The translations under genes and the position numbers were made by a program. A stretch of DNA of 64,000 bases from Cohnella sp. GbtcB17 (GTDB lineage: Bacteria; Bacillota; Bacilli; Paenibacillales; Paenibacillaceae): contig NZ_JAGXJW010000007.1 in NCBI RefSeq assembly GCF_019091135.1, positions 1 through 64,000 of the forward strand, given 5' to 3'. Every line of letters begins with the position of its first letter. Within the stretch, counting starts at the first letter, position 1. The notes under the pieces are model-generated. The model did not search any database. It saw only the letters and a program-made list of their open reading frames with translations, and was not told the DNA's origin. Shown one piece after another: positions 48,235 to 56,109 of this stretch.

Positions 48235-49563
48235 TTGAACGGGGAGTCCTCTTGGCGTCGCGTTTTTGGTCTATTCCTAGCGGTCATACTAGGATTTGCC
48301 GCCTGTTCCGCACCGATGCGTCATTATGCCGCATTCCCGAATGAGCTTCGGTTGTTCGAGGGGCAGGACAAGCACCTTCATTATGCGATGCCCGTACATG
48401 CTCAGGGTTCGCTGGATTCGACGGTGGCAGAGGTCAACGGCTCGGCAAGCGCGAACGTAAGGATCGATCTGAATCATCCGGTGTCCATTCATTCTAAACG
48501 AAGCGGGCAGACAGAACTCAAGCTTAAGCTATTCGGCCGTATTCCGTTTAAAACCGTCAAGCTGCAGGTCGTTCCGGATCTCAAGGTCATTCCCGGCGGC
48601 CAGACGATTGGCGTCAAAGTCAAATCGGCGGGCATCATGGTGGTCGGCCATCATCTCGTGCAGACGGGCGAGCAGTCGCGCGTATCGCCTGGCGAAGAAG
48701 CCAAGCTGCGCATGGGCGACCTGATCGTTTCGATCAACGAACAACCGGTCAACGACGTCAAGCGCGTCGCTCCGTTCGCTAAGCAGGCGGGAACGTCGGG
48801 GCAACCGCTCAGGCTGGTCGTTCAACGCGGCAAAACACAATTTCGCACGACACTTAAGCCCGTTTACGACTACGAAGACAAAGCATGGCGCGTCGGCCTT
48901 TATATTCGAGATTCTGCGGCCGGGGTTGGCACATTGACTTTTTACGCGCCGGATCAAGGCGTGTACGGCGCACTCGGCCACGTCATTACCGATATGGATA
49001 CGCAGACGCCGATCACCGTCGGCAGCGGGCAAATTCTTCAGTCGAACGTCACGTCGATCGCCAGAAGCGAAAACGGCGATCCGGGCGAGAAGCGGGCGGA
49101 ATTCGTACCGGGCAGCAAGACGCTCGGCAACGTGGAGCGCAACACGCCGTTCGGCATATTCGGCCAGATGGGCGAACTGCCGGGGCATGCGTACCAAGCC
49201 GATCCGGTACCGGTCGCCTTCGCCGAAGAAGTGAAGGAAGGCCCGGCGGAGATCTGGACGGTCGTCGGCGGACAAAAGGTCGAACGCTTCAAGATCGAGA
49301 TCGTGCATGTGTCCAGGCAATCTTCCCCGGCGACGAAGGGGATGGTTATTCGGGTCACCGACCCCGACCTCATCAAGCGAACGGGCGGCATTGTCCAAGG
49401 CATGAGCGGCAGCCCGATCCTGCAAAACGGAAAACTGGTCGGCGCCGTAACGCATGTGTTCGTGAACGATCCGACGTCGGGATACGGCTGCTACATTGAG
49501 TGGATGCTACAGGACGCGGGCATTATGCTGAAGCCCGGCCAAACGAAATCCAAGGCGGTTTGA
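48235..49563 (+). CDS. spoIVB: SpoIVB serine peptidase (S55)
   Basis: 442 residues, TTG start. An N-terminal membrane helix (VFGLFLAVILGFAACSAP) leads to a PDZ domain around residues 120-205 (LRMGDLIVSINEQPVNDVKRV). The peptidase domain has GALGHVITDMDTQ with the catalytic histidine and GGIVQGMSGSPILQNGKLVGAVTHV with Ser391. SpoIVB is made in the forespore and cleaves SpoIVFA to trigger pro-sigma-K processing. It precedes spo0A as in B. subtilis. Confidence 0.96.
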   Translation: MNGESSWRRVFGLFLAVILGFAACSAPMRHYAAFPNELRLFEGQDKHLHYAMPVHAQGSLDSTVAEVNGSASANVRIDLNHPVSIHSKRSGQTELKLKLFGRIPFKTVKLQVVPDLKVIPGGQTIGVKVKSAGIMVVGHHLVQTGEQSRVSPGEEAKLRMGDLIVSINEQPVNDVKRVAPFAKQAGTSGQPLRLVVQRGKTQFRTTLKPVYDYEDKAWRVGLYIRDSAAGVGTLTFYAPDQGVYGALGHVITDMDTQTPITVGSGQILQSNVTSIARSENGDPGEKRAEFVPGSKTLGNVERNTPFGIFGQMGELPGHAYQADPVPVAFAEEVKEGPAEIWTVVGGQKVERFKIEIVHVSRQSSPATKGMVIRVTDPDLIKRTGGIVQGMSGSPILQNGKLVGAVTHVFVNDPTSGYGCYIEWMLQDAGIMLKPGQTKSKAV

Positions 49564-49577
49564 CGCCTTGGATTTTT
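49546..49577 (+). terminator. Terminator of spoIVB
   Basis: AAATCCAAGGCG (49546-49557), GTTTGA loop, CGCCTTGGATTT (49564-49575), then TT. The stop codon is within the loop. Confidence 0.85.
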
Positions 49578-49599
49578 GCCGTTTTCTTTACGACATCGC

Positions 49600-49718
49600 T
49601 TTGTCGAAAAAAACCGAAATAAATCGCGAAATGACGTAAATTCTTTATTATATGTTATGCGGATAAAAAAATAAAGAAAAAAATTCCGACAAGAAGGAAT
49701 TGAAAAGGCTTTGTCGAA
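49600..49718 (+). promoter_or_regulatory. Spo0A control region: sigma-H promoter and 0A boxes
   Basis: GAAGGAATT (49693-49701), 11 bases, GTCGAAT (49713-49719) fits the sigma-H consensus RnAGGAwWW-N11/12-RnnGAAT. Two perfect 0A boxes TGTCGAA lie at 49602-49608 and 49712-49718, the second overlapping the -10. A near match on the other strand, TTCCGACA, lies at 49684-49691. This is the expected autoregulated, sigma-H-dependent arrangement of spo0A. Confidence 0.75.
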
Positions 49719-49784
49719 TTCGGATAAGCAGGGAACGGTGAGCGTTTCTAACATAATCTTAAGCTTGTGAGGGAGGATACAACA

Positions 49785-50609
49785 TTGCCGCGGATTGAAG
49801 TATTTCTTGCAGACGATAACCGAGAATTCACCAACCTGCTGTCCGAGTATATCGAAGAGCAGGAGGACATGACCGTCATCGGCGTGGCGTACAACGGAGA
49901 ATAGGTCATCCGTCAGCTGGAAGAAACCCGGAATATTCCGGATGTGATGATTCTGGATATTATTATGCCTCATCTGGACGGGCTCGGCGTGTTGGAAAAG
50001 CTTCGGGATATGAACCTGTCTCCGATGCCGAAGATCATCATGCTCACCGCATTCGGGCAAGAGAACATCACACAACGTGCGGTACAGCTGGGCGCCTCCT
50101 ATTATATTTTGAAGCCTTTCGACATGGATGTGCTTGCGAACCGGATTCGTCAGCTGGCGGGGACGCCTTCGCAGCTCCCGGTTTCCGTTTCTTCGTCCGG
50201 ATCCTCTTCCTTCGGCGGAGGCTCACGCTCGAACATCGTGCCGATCGGCAAGCCGAAAAACCTGGATGCCAATATCACAAGCATCATTCACGAAATCGGC
50301 GTGCCTGCGCACATCAAAGGCTACCAGTATCTGCGCGAGGCGATCACGATGGTGTACAACAACATCGAGATTCTGGGCGCGATTACGAAAACGCTGTATC
50401 CTGCGATCGCCGAGAAGTTCAAGACGACGCCGTCTCGCGTCGAACGCGCCATCCGCCACGCGATCGAAGTCGCCTGGACGCGCGGCAACATCGACTCGAT
50501 CAGCCATCTGTTCGGCTACACGATCAACATCGCCAAGTCCAAGCCGACCAACTCCGAGTTCATCGCGATGGTGGCCGACAAGCTTCGCATCGAGCACAAG
50601 GTCAGCTAG
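49785..50609 (+). pseudogene. spo0A: Spo0A response regulator interrupted by TAG at codon 40
   Basis: The frame runs from TTG 49785 (GGGAGGA seven bases upstream) to TAG 50609, 274 codons if the internal stop is read through. It is complete except for TAG at 49902-49904. The receiver starts PRIEVFLADDNREFTNLLSEY (in outline) with acidic Asp10 and Asp11. The text then reads [20 protein letters not shown] where relatives have NGEEV. After it come phospho-acceptor Asp57 ([11 protein letters not shown]), the linker, and an intact DNA-binding domain ([15 protein letters not shown] [46 protein letters not shown]). GAG to TAG is one base. Only a 39-residue fragment should be made. A real mutation or a sequencing error are both possible. 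Confidence 0.9.
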
Positions 50610-50655
50610 GAAACGGGGCGAAATAAAGCGAATTGATTGGTTCGCGCAGTTCGGG

Positions 50656-50709
50656 AAACGCCGCTTCATCATCGGATGCTTGCTGCCGACGATGAAGCGG
50701 CGTTTTTTT
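50656..50709 (+). terminator. Terminator of spo0A
   Basis: AAACGCCGCTTCATCATCGG pairs with CCGACGATGAAGCGGCGTTT (one mismatch), followed by a T run. A 20-pair stem. Confidence 0.92.
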
Positions 50710-50800
50710 ATGATCGACACCGCTGGTACGCGATGGTAAGATAGGCCTGTTGTGTCCAATTGGTGAACGCGAGAAAACCGCAGAACTGGGGGAAAACAAG

Positions 50801-51760
50801 ATGAACCATGCGATACAAAGACGAATCGCCGACCTGGAGCAGTATCGTCCGGCGCTGACCGCGGAGCCGGATCTTGACGCTTTTTGGAGCGAAACGCTTG
50901 CTGCCGCAAAAGACAAGCCGCTTAACGGCACGCGACTGCTGGCCAAAACGCCGCTTGACGGCATGGAAGCTTATAAAGTGGAATATGAAGGCTTCGACAG
51001 CACGCGTATTCACGGCTGGTTCGTTTTGCCGAAAAACCGGCCGGCCGATGCCAAGCTCCCTTGCGTTGTGCTTTACCACGGCTATACGGGCAGCAAAGGG
51101 TATCCCGAAGATTTCGCGCAATACGCAATGATGGGAATCGCCGCCTTCGCCGTAGACATACGGGGACAGGGCGGGGACACGGGCAATTTGCTGGCGCAGC
51201 GGCACGGCATGACGCGCGGATGGCTGACGCAAAACATTTTGGACAAGGAAGAATGTTACTACAAGGCGATCTCGCTCGATGCGTTAAAGGCGCTTGAATG
51301 GGCGGCGGCGCAGCCGGAAGTCGACGCAGGACGCATTTGCGCGATGGGCGGCAGCCAGGGCGGCGGCCTTGCGCTGCTGGCGGCGGCCGTATCCGAAGTG
51401 CCTTCGATCGCCGTCGCGCATATCCCCAACATGTGCCATATGGATTTCGGCATTTTGAACTCCACGAGCTCGCTGACGGAAGCCGCCGAGTTCCTTAACC
51501 GCTTCCCGGACAAGCTCGATGAGGTGCTGCGTACGCTCAGTTACTTCGACATGATGAACCTGGCGCATCGCATCCGCATTCCGCTGCTTGTCTCCGTCGG
51601 GCTGAAAGACCCCGTTACGATGCCGGAGACGATTTTTGCGGCCTACAACCGGATCGAATCGGACAAGCGGATCGAGGTTTATCCGTTCCAGGGACATGCG
51701 GTCGGCGGCGACCAGAATCGCAAAGCGCTCGAATTTATCCGAATGCGCTTCAATTTTTAG
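50801..51760 (+). CDS. cah: Acetyl xylan esterase / cephalosporin-C deacetylase family (CE7)
   Basis: 319 residues from ATG 50801 behind TGGGGGAAAAC; CE7 enzymes are about 318-325. They remove acetyl groups from xylo-oligosaccharides and cephalosporin C and lack a signal peptide, as here. YHGYTGSKGYPEDFAQYAMMGIAAFAVDIRGQGG (in pieces) carries the family RGQ motif. MGGSQGGGLAL is the GxSxG nucleophile elbow, and HAVGG near the end has the catalytic histidine. The alpha-xylosidase further downstream fits use of xylan or xyloglucan fragments. Confidence 0.92.
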   Translation: MNHAIQRRIADLEQYRPALTAEPDLDAFWSETLAAAKDKPLNGTRLLAKTPLDGMEAYKVEYEGFDSTRIHGWFVLPKNRPADAKLPCVVLYHGYTGSKGYPEDFAQYAMMGIAAFAVDIRGQGGDTGNLLAQRHGMTRGWLTQNILDKEECYYKAISLDALKALEWAAAQPEVDAGRICAMGGSQGGGLALLAAAVSEVPSIAVAHIPNMCHMDFGILNSTSSLTEAAEFLNRFPDKLDEVLRTLSYFDMMNLAHRIRIPLLVSVGLKDPVTMPETIFAAYNRIESDKRIEVYPFQGHAVGGDQNRKALEFIRMRFNF

Positions 51761-51788
51761 CTGGCTTTAAGGTAACTTGTCCATAATT

Positions 51789-51797
51789 TGATATAGT
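51789..51797 (+). promoter_or_regulatory. Extended -10 promoter of the PrsA-like gene
   Basis: TGATATAGT: TATAGT at 51792-51797 preceded by TGn. A -35 at the correct distance is not evident. It lies about 41 bases before the ATG. Confidence 0.45.
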
Positions 51798-51837
51798 GGA
51801 TGAATGATTCGTTAACACTTAAGGAGGAAAAATAGAA

Positions 51838-53037
51838 ATGAGCGATTTGGAAAAGAACCCGAACAACCCGGCTCGAGAGAACGGCGCGTCGGACGATAAT
51901 AGCGAAAAAACGTTCGCGTATTCGAACGAACCGACGGCCCAACCGGCGGCGCTCGACAAAGAGGACATTGCCCCCGAGGCCGGAGCGCCGTCGGAGCCGG
52001 CGGCGAACACGCCTGCAGCTTCAGGGCCGAAGGCGTCGGTCATCGTTCCTTGGGTCGTCGCCGTCATCGCCGTCATCGCGCTTGCCGTCGTTCTCATTCG
52101 CCAGAATGACGACGGAGGCGGCAGCCTGAAGGGCGCTGTCGGCACGCTGAACGGGAAAAACATTACGAAATCTGAATTTTACAACGTGATGTACGATCAA
52201 GTCGGCAAGGACCAAGCAGGCTCCATGCTCGACAACTATATGACGCTGAAGCTGATCGGCAGCGAAGCCGAGAAAGCCGGACTGACCGAAGCGGCCGCCG
52301 AAGATGCGGTGGCGCAGGAGGTCGTCAAGATCAAGCAGCAATACAACTTCGCGACCGACGCCGACTTCGAAAATGCGCTGTCGTCAAGCGGTACGACGCT
52401 CGAAAAGTACAAGGAAAACCAGATTTTGCCGCAGGTTGAGCTTCGCGCGATTTTCGATAAGAAGCTTGCGCCGAAGGAAGAGGACCTCAAAGCCTTTTAC
52501 GACACCAACAAAGCGAATTTTGACACGCCCGAGCAGGTTCGCGCATCCCACATCCTGCTGGCCACCAAAGCCGAGGCGGAAGCCGTTCTCAAGCAACTGA
52601 AGGGCGGCGCCGACTTCGCGACGGTCGCCAAGGAAAAGTCGACCGACACCGGCTCCCAGGCGAACGGCGGCGATCTCGGCTTCTTCGGCAAAGGCGCCAT
52701 GAACGAACAATTCGAGACGGCGGCCTTCAAGCTGAAGAAAAACGAAATGAGCGGCGTCGTCGAGTCGCCGAACGGCTTCCACATCATCCTCGTCACGGAT
52801 CGCAAGGAAGCGGTAACGTCGACCTACGATTCGGTCAAGGACAAGGTGAAGTCCGCGTATCTCGACGAGAAGGTAAACGAAGGCGCATCCGAATGGATCG
52901 AAACGGCTAAAAAGGATGCGGGCTACGAAAACCTGCTGACGAAAAAAGAAGAGCCGGCCGCATCGGCGTCTTCTTCCCCGGGCGCTTCTCCTGCGGCGTC
53001 CGCCCCTGCGTCGCCTTCCGCAAGCGCCGGACAATAA
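51838..53037 (+). CDS. PrsA-like peptidyl-prolyl isomerase with N-terminal membrane anchor
   Basis: 399 residues. Residues 1-62 are acidic and presumably cytoplasmic. A single helix (ASVIVPWVVAVIAVIALAVVLI, in outline) at 63-83 follows, then a SurA/PrsA-like helical domain. A parvulin domain at about 235-330 (VRASHILLATKAEAEAVLKQL, GGDLGFFGKGAMNEQFETAAF, NGFHIILVTDR). The C-terminal 30 residues are Ala/Ser/Pro-only. PrsA is normally a lipoprotein; no lipobox is present, so this is a signal-anchor variant. Probably helps secreted proteins fold at the outer face of the membrane. Confidence 0.85.
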   Translation: MSDLEKNPNNPARENGASDDNSEKTFAYSNEPTAQPAALDKEDIAPEAGAPSEPAANTPAASGPKASVIVPWVVAVIAVIALAVVLIRQNDDGGGSLKGAVGTLNGKNITKSEFYNVMYDQVGKDQAGSMLDNYMTLKLIGSEAEKAGLTEAAAEDAVAQEVVKIKQQYNFATDADFENALSSSGTTLEKYKENQILPQVELRAIFDKKLAPKEEDLKAFYDTNKANFDTPEQVRASHILLATKAEAEAVLKQLKGGADFATVAKEKSTDTGSQANGGDLGFFGKGAMNEQFETAAFKLKKNEMSGVVESPNGFHIILVTDRKEAVTSTYDSVKDKVKSAYLDEKVNEGASEWIETAKKDAGYENLLTKKEEPAASASSSPGASPAASAPASPSASAGQ

Positions 53038-53060
53038 ACGCATCAATCGGTCACGTACAG

Positions 53061-53098
53061 CCGCCGCTTTCTCTTCGGAGAAGGCCGCGGTTTTTTTT
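53061..53098 (+). terminator. Terminator of the PrsA-like gene
   Basis: CCGCCGCTTTCTC, TTCG loop, GAGAAGGCCGCGG (one mismatch, one wobble), followed by eight T. Confidence 0.8.
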
Positions 53099-53124
53099 GT
53101 TCTGGGAAACATTTCCTAAAACCA

Positions 53125-53153
53125 TTGAAAATAATAATGATATTCATTATCAT
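53125..53153 (+). promoter_or_regulatory. Fur-controlled promoter of the transporter operon
   Basis: TTGAAA (53125-53130), 17 bases, TATCAT (53148-53153). Overlapping it at 53138-53152 is TGATATTCATTATCA, which matches the Fur 7-1-7 consensus TGATAATNATTATCA at all but one position. A bound Fur dimer would cover the -10, as in known iron-repressed genes. Confidence 0.78.
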
Positions 53154-53295
53154 TGAATCATGCGCATTCGGCCTTGTCTAATCCGAAGCTGGCGGGGTAT
53201 GCTGGTCACATCGCGTATCGTCAATCGACTACGCAGACGCACGCGCACATGGGCGGATCGCGGACGAACGACGGCCGCTGCCGCATGGGAGGAAC

Positions 53296-55023
53296 ATGAA
53301 TTTGATTCGCCGTTTTATGTCATTTTACAAGCCGTATAGAGGTCTGTTTTATCTCGACTTCTGCTGCGCCATTTTTGCTGCGCTGCTGGAACTCGGATTT
53401 CCGCTCGCGCTTAATCAGGTCGTCGACAAGCTGCTGCCCGGTAAGGACTGGGAGCTGATTCTGTGGGCTTGCGGCGGTCTGCTCGCCGTCTATGTGCTGA
53501 ACGCCTTCATGCAATTCGTCGTAACCTACTGGGGACATATGCTCGGCATCAACATCGAGACCGACATGCGCCGCAATCTGTTCGCGCATCTGCAGAAGCT
53601 CTCGTTCAAGTTTTACGACAATACGAAAACCGGGCATCTCATGTCCCGGATGTCCACCGATTTGATGGACATCGGCGAAGTCGCCCACCACGGGCCGGAG
53701 GGCGTGTTCATCGCCGTTATGTCGCTCGCCGGCGCATTCGGTCTCATGCTGTACATTCATCCGGGGATGGCGATCATTACGTTCGCCACCGTGCCCGTGC
53801 TCATCGTGCTGTCGATCTACTTCAACGGGAAAATGACGGTCGCGATGAACAAAATGTTCGGCAGCATGGGCGAGTACAACGCCAGGGTCGAGGACAACAT
53901 CGGAGGCATTCGCGTCGTGCAGGCGTTCGCCAACGAGGAACACGAGATGTCGCTGTTCCGAGTCAACAACCAGCTGTTCCGCAAGGCAAAGCTGCTCGGC
54001 TACAAAATTCTTGCCCGCAGTTCGACGGCAAGCTATATGCTCATGCGGCTCGTCTCGCTGATCGTATTGGTCGCGGGCGCTTGGTACGTGATACGGGGCG
54101 AGCTGAAGTACGGCGAATTTTTGGCGTTTATTTTGCTGACCAACGTCCTGTTCAGACCGATCGAGAAAATCAACGCGGTCATCGAGCTGTATCCGAAAGG
54201 CATCGCCGGCTTCAAGCGTTACATCGAACTTATGGATACCGAGCCCGACGTGTCCGATGCGAACGACGCGATCGAAGTCGACAAGCTGGCCGGCGAAATC
54301 CGCTATCGGGACGTGGCGTTCGGCTACGAGTCGCACAAGCAGGCGCTCAAAGGCATCAATCTGTCGATCCGGGCGGGCGAGACTGTGGCGTTCGTCGGGC
54401 CGTCCGGCGCCGGGAAAACGACGCTTTGCAGCTTGCTGCCGCGCTTTTACGAGGTGTCGGGCGGCGCCATTACGATCGACGGCATCGATATTCGCCGGAT
54501 AAAGCTCGCTTCGCTGCGGCGGCAGATCGGGGTCGTGCAGCAGGACGTCTTTCTGTTTTCCGGCACGGTGAAGGAAAATATCGCCTACGGCAAGCTGGGG
54601 GCGACCGAAGAAGAGATCTGGACGGCGGCGCGCAGAGCGAAGCTCGAAGATTTCATACGCGCGCAGCCGCTCGGGCTCGATACGGTCATCGGCGAGCGAG
54701 GCGTGAAGCTTTCCGGCGGACAGAAGCAGCGACTGGCGATCGCCCGCATGTTTTTGAAAAATCCGCCGATCCTCATCTTGGACGAAGCGACCTCTGCGCT
54801 CGATACGGAGACCGAAGCCGCGATCCAGCAATCGCTGGCGGAGCTTTCCGAAGGCCGCACGACGCTCGTCATTGCGCACCGGCTCGCGACGATCAAGGAT
54901 GCGGACCGCATCGTCGTCGTCACCGAGGACGGCATTGCGGAGCAAGGCAGGCACGAGGAGCTCGTGCGGACCGGCGGCATCTACAGCCGTCTTCACCAAG
55001 CGCAATTCAGCGCGGCTCGCTAG
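53296..55023 (+). CDS. ABC exporter-fold transporter, fused permease and ATPase
   Basis: 575 residues from ATG 53296; a TTG two codons on (53302) is better spaced from GGGAGGA. Six membrane helices form the type IV exporter domain to about residue 310 (motifs FYDNTKTGHLMSRMSTDLMDI and NIGGIRVVQAFANE). The nucleotide-binding domain has Walker A GPSGAGKTTL (from residue 368), Q-loop VVQQDVFLFSGTV, signature LSGGQKQRLAIARM, and Walker B ILILDEATSALDTETE. Such half-transporters dimerise. The Fur box suggests a role in iron or siderophore traffic; a multidrug exporter of YgaD type is the default alternative. Confidence 0.9.
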   Translation: MNLIRRFMSFYKPYRGLFYLDFCCAIFAALLELGFPLALNQVVDKLLPGKDWELILWACGGLLAVYVLNAFMQFVVTYWGHMLGINIETDMRRNLFAHLQKLSFKFYDNTKTGHLMSRMSTDLMDIGEVAHHGPEGVFIAVMSLAGAFGLMLYIHPGMAIITFATVPVLIVLSIYFNGKMTVAMNKMFGSMGEYNARVEDNIGGIRVVQAFANEEHEMSLFRVNNQLFRKAKLLGYKILARSSTASYMLMRLVSLIVLVAGAWYVIRGELKYGEFLAFILLTNVLFRPIEKINAVIELYPKGIAGFKRYIELMDTEPDVSDANDAIEVDKLAGEIRYRDVAFGYESHKQALKGINLSIRAGETVAFVGPSGAGKTTLCSLLPRFYEVSGGAITIDGIDIRRIKLASLRRQIGVVQQDVFLFSGTVKENIAYGKLGATEEEIWTAARRAKLEDFIRAQPLGLDTVIGERGVKLSGGQKQRLAIARMFLKNPPILILDEATSALDTETEAAIQQSLAELSEGRTTLVIAHRLATIKDADRIVVVTEDGIAEQGRHEELVRTGGIYSRLHQAQFSAAR

Positions 55024-55059
55024 CCGCTTAACGTTACAAGCGAGGCAGGTATCGTATTT

Positions 55060-56109
55060 ATGGCAACGCATTCGATCGGGGAAGGGGCGCATGCTTCGGC
55101 AAAGAAGCTGCGAACCCGGCCTCTGGCAGCGTCGGTCATCTTGATCGGCGGCTTGGCGCTGCTCGCATTAAGCATGGCTTTATCGATCTCGATCGGGGCC
55201 AAGGCTATCGGCTTGTCCGCCGTCTGGGACGCCGTCTGGCATTTTAACGGCGACCTGACGGATCACCAGATCATTCGCTCGCTGCGGATGCCGCGGACGA
55301 TCGCCTGTGCGCTCACGGGCGCCGCGTTCGCCGTCGCGGGCTCCGTCATGCAGGGCATGACGCGCAATCCGCTGGCCGATCCCGGACTGCTCGGGATCAA
55401 TGCGGGGGCCGGCTTCATGCTGGCGATCTGCTTCGCGTTTATTCCCCATCTGCTGTTCGGGCAGCTCATCTGGATGTCGTTCGCCGGCGCCGCCGGCGCT
55501 ACGGCGTTGATCTACGGCCTCGGAAGCCTGTCGCGGGGCGGGCTCACGCCGGTCCGGCTGGCGCTGGCAGGTTCGGCCGTGTCGGCGCTGCTGCTCGCGC
55601 TCAGCGAAGGCATCGCCTTGAAGTACCGGATCGGCCAAAGCCTGGACTTCTGGCTGTTCGGCGGCGCCGCCGGCGTACGCTGGGCGCAGGTCGACGTCAT
55701 TTTATGGTGGATCGGCGGCGGTCTGCTTGCGGCCATGTTGCTGGCGCGGTATATTACGCTGCTAAGCCTGGGCGACGAGACGGCTGCGGGCATTGGGGTG
55801 CGGGTCGGCTGGATCAAGCTGATCGGCGCCGTCATCATTTTGATTCTGGCCGGCGCTTCCGTGTCGGTCGTCGGCTTCGTCAGCTTTATCGGCCTGATGG
55901 TGCCGCATATTACCCGCTATCTCGTCGGCGTCAGCTACAGGTGGATCGTTCCATGCTCGGCGATATTGGGCGCGCTGTTGTTCGTGCTCGCGGATCTGGG
56001 CGCCCGCATGGTCCGTCCCGGCTCGGAGACGCCGGTGGGCGCGCTTATCGCCATCATTGGCGTGCCGTTCCTCCTCTATCTGGCAAGGCGCGAAGGGAGG
56101 GAGCTGTAA
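55060..56109 (+). CDS. FecCD-family iron-siderophore permease, first subunit
   Basis: 349 residues, about ten membrane helices. Family motifs are RMPRTIACALTGAAFAVAGSVMQG (in outline), TRNPLADPGLLGINAGAG, and the coupling region LSLGDETAAGIGVRVG. VGFVSFIGLMVPHITRYLVG and GSETPVGALIAIIGVPFLLYL complete it. It should pair with the next gene as an importer of ferric siderophores. It lies 36 bases after the ABC exporter-fold gene under the same Fur site. Confidence 0.95.
   Translation: MATHSIGEGAHASAKKLRTRPLAASVILIGGLALLALSMALSISIGAKAIGLSAVWDAVWHFNGDLTDHQIIRSLRMPRTIACALTGAAFAVAGSVMQGMTRNPLADPGLLGINAGAGFMLAICFAFIPHLLFGQLIWMSFAGAAGATALIYGLGSLSRGGLTPVRLALAGSAVSALLLALSEGIALKYRIGQSLDFWLFGGAAGVRWAQVDVILWWIGGGLLAAMLLARYITLLSLGDETAAGIGVRVGWIKLIGAVIILILAGASVSVVGFVSFIGLMVPHITRYLVGVSYRWIVPCSAILGALLFVLADLGARMVRPGSETPVGALIAIIGVPFLLYLARREGREL

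Noticed and set aside
49902..49904. Programmed recoding of TAG (pyrrolysine or stop reassignment)
   Set aside because: TAG ends many other genes in the window normally, and Spo0A homologues have a plain glutamate here. No recoding signal is visible.
49944..50609. A separate short response-regulator gene starting at ATG 49944
   Set aside because: It is the body of spo0A after the amber codon. No ribosome binding site precedes the ATG, and the product would lack Asp10 and Asp11 of the receiver.
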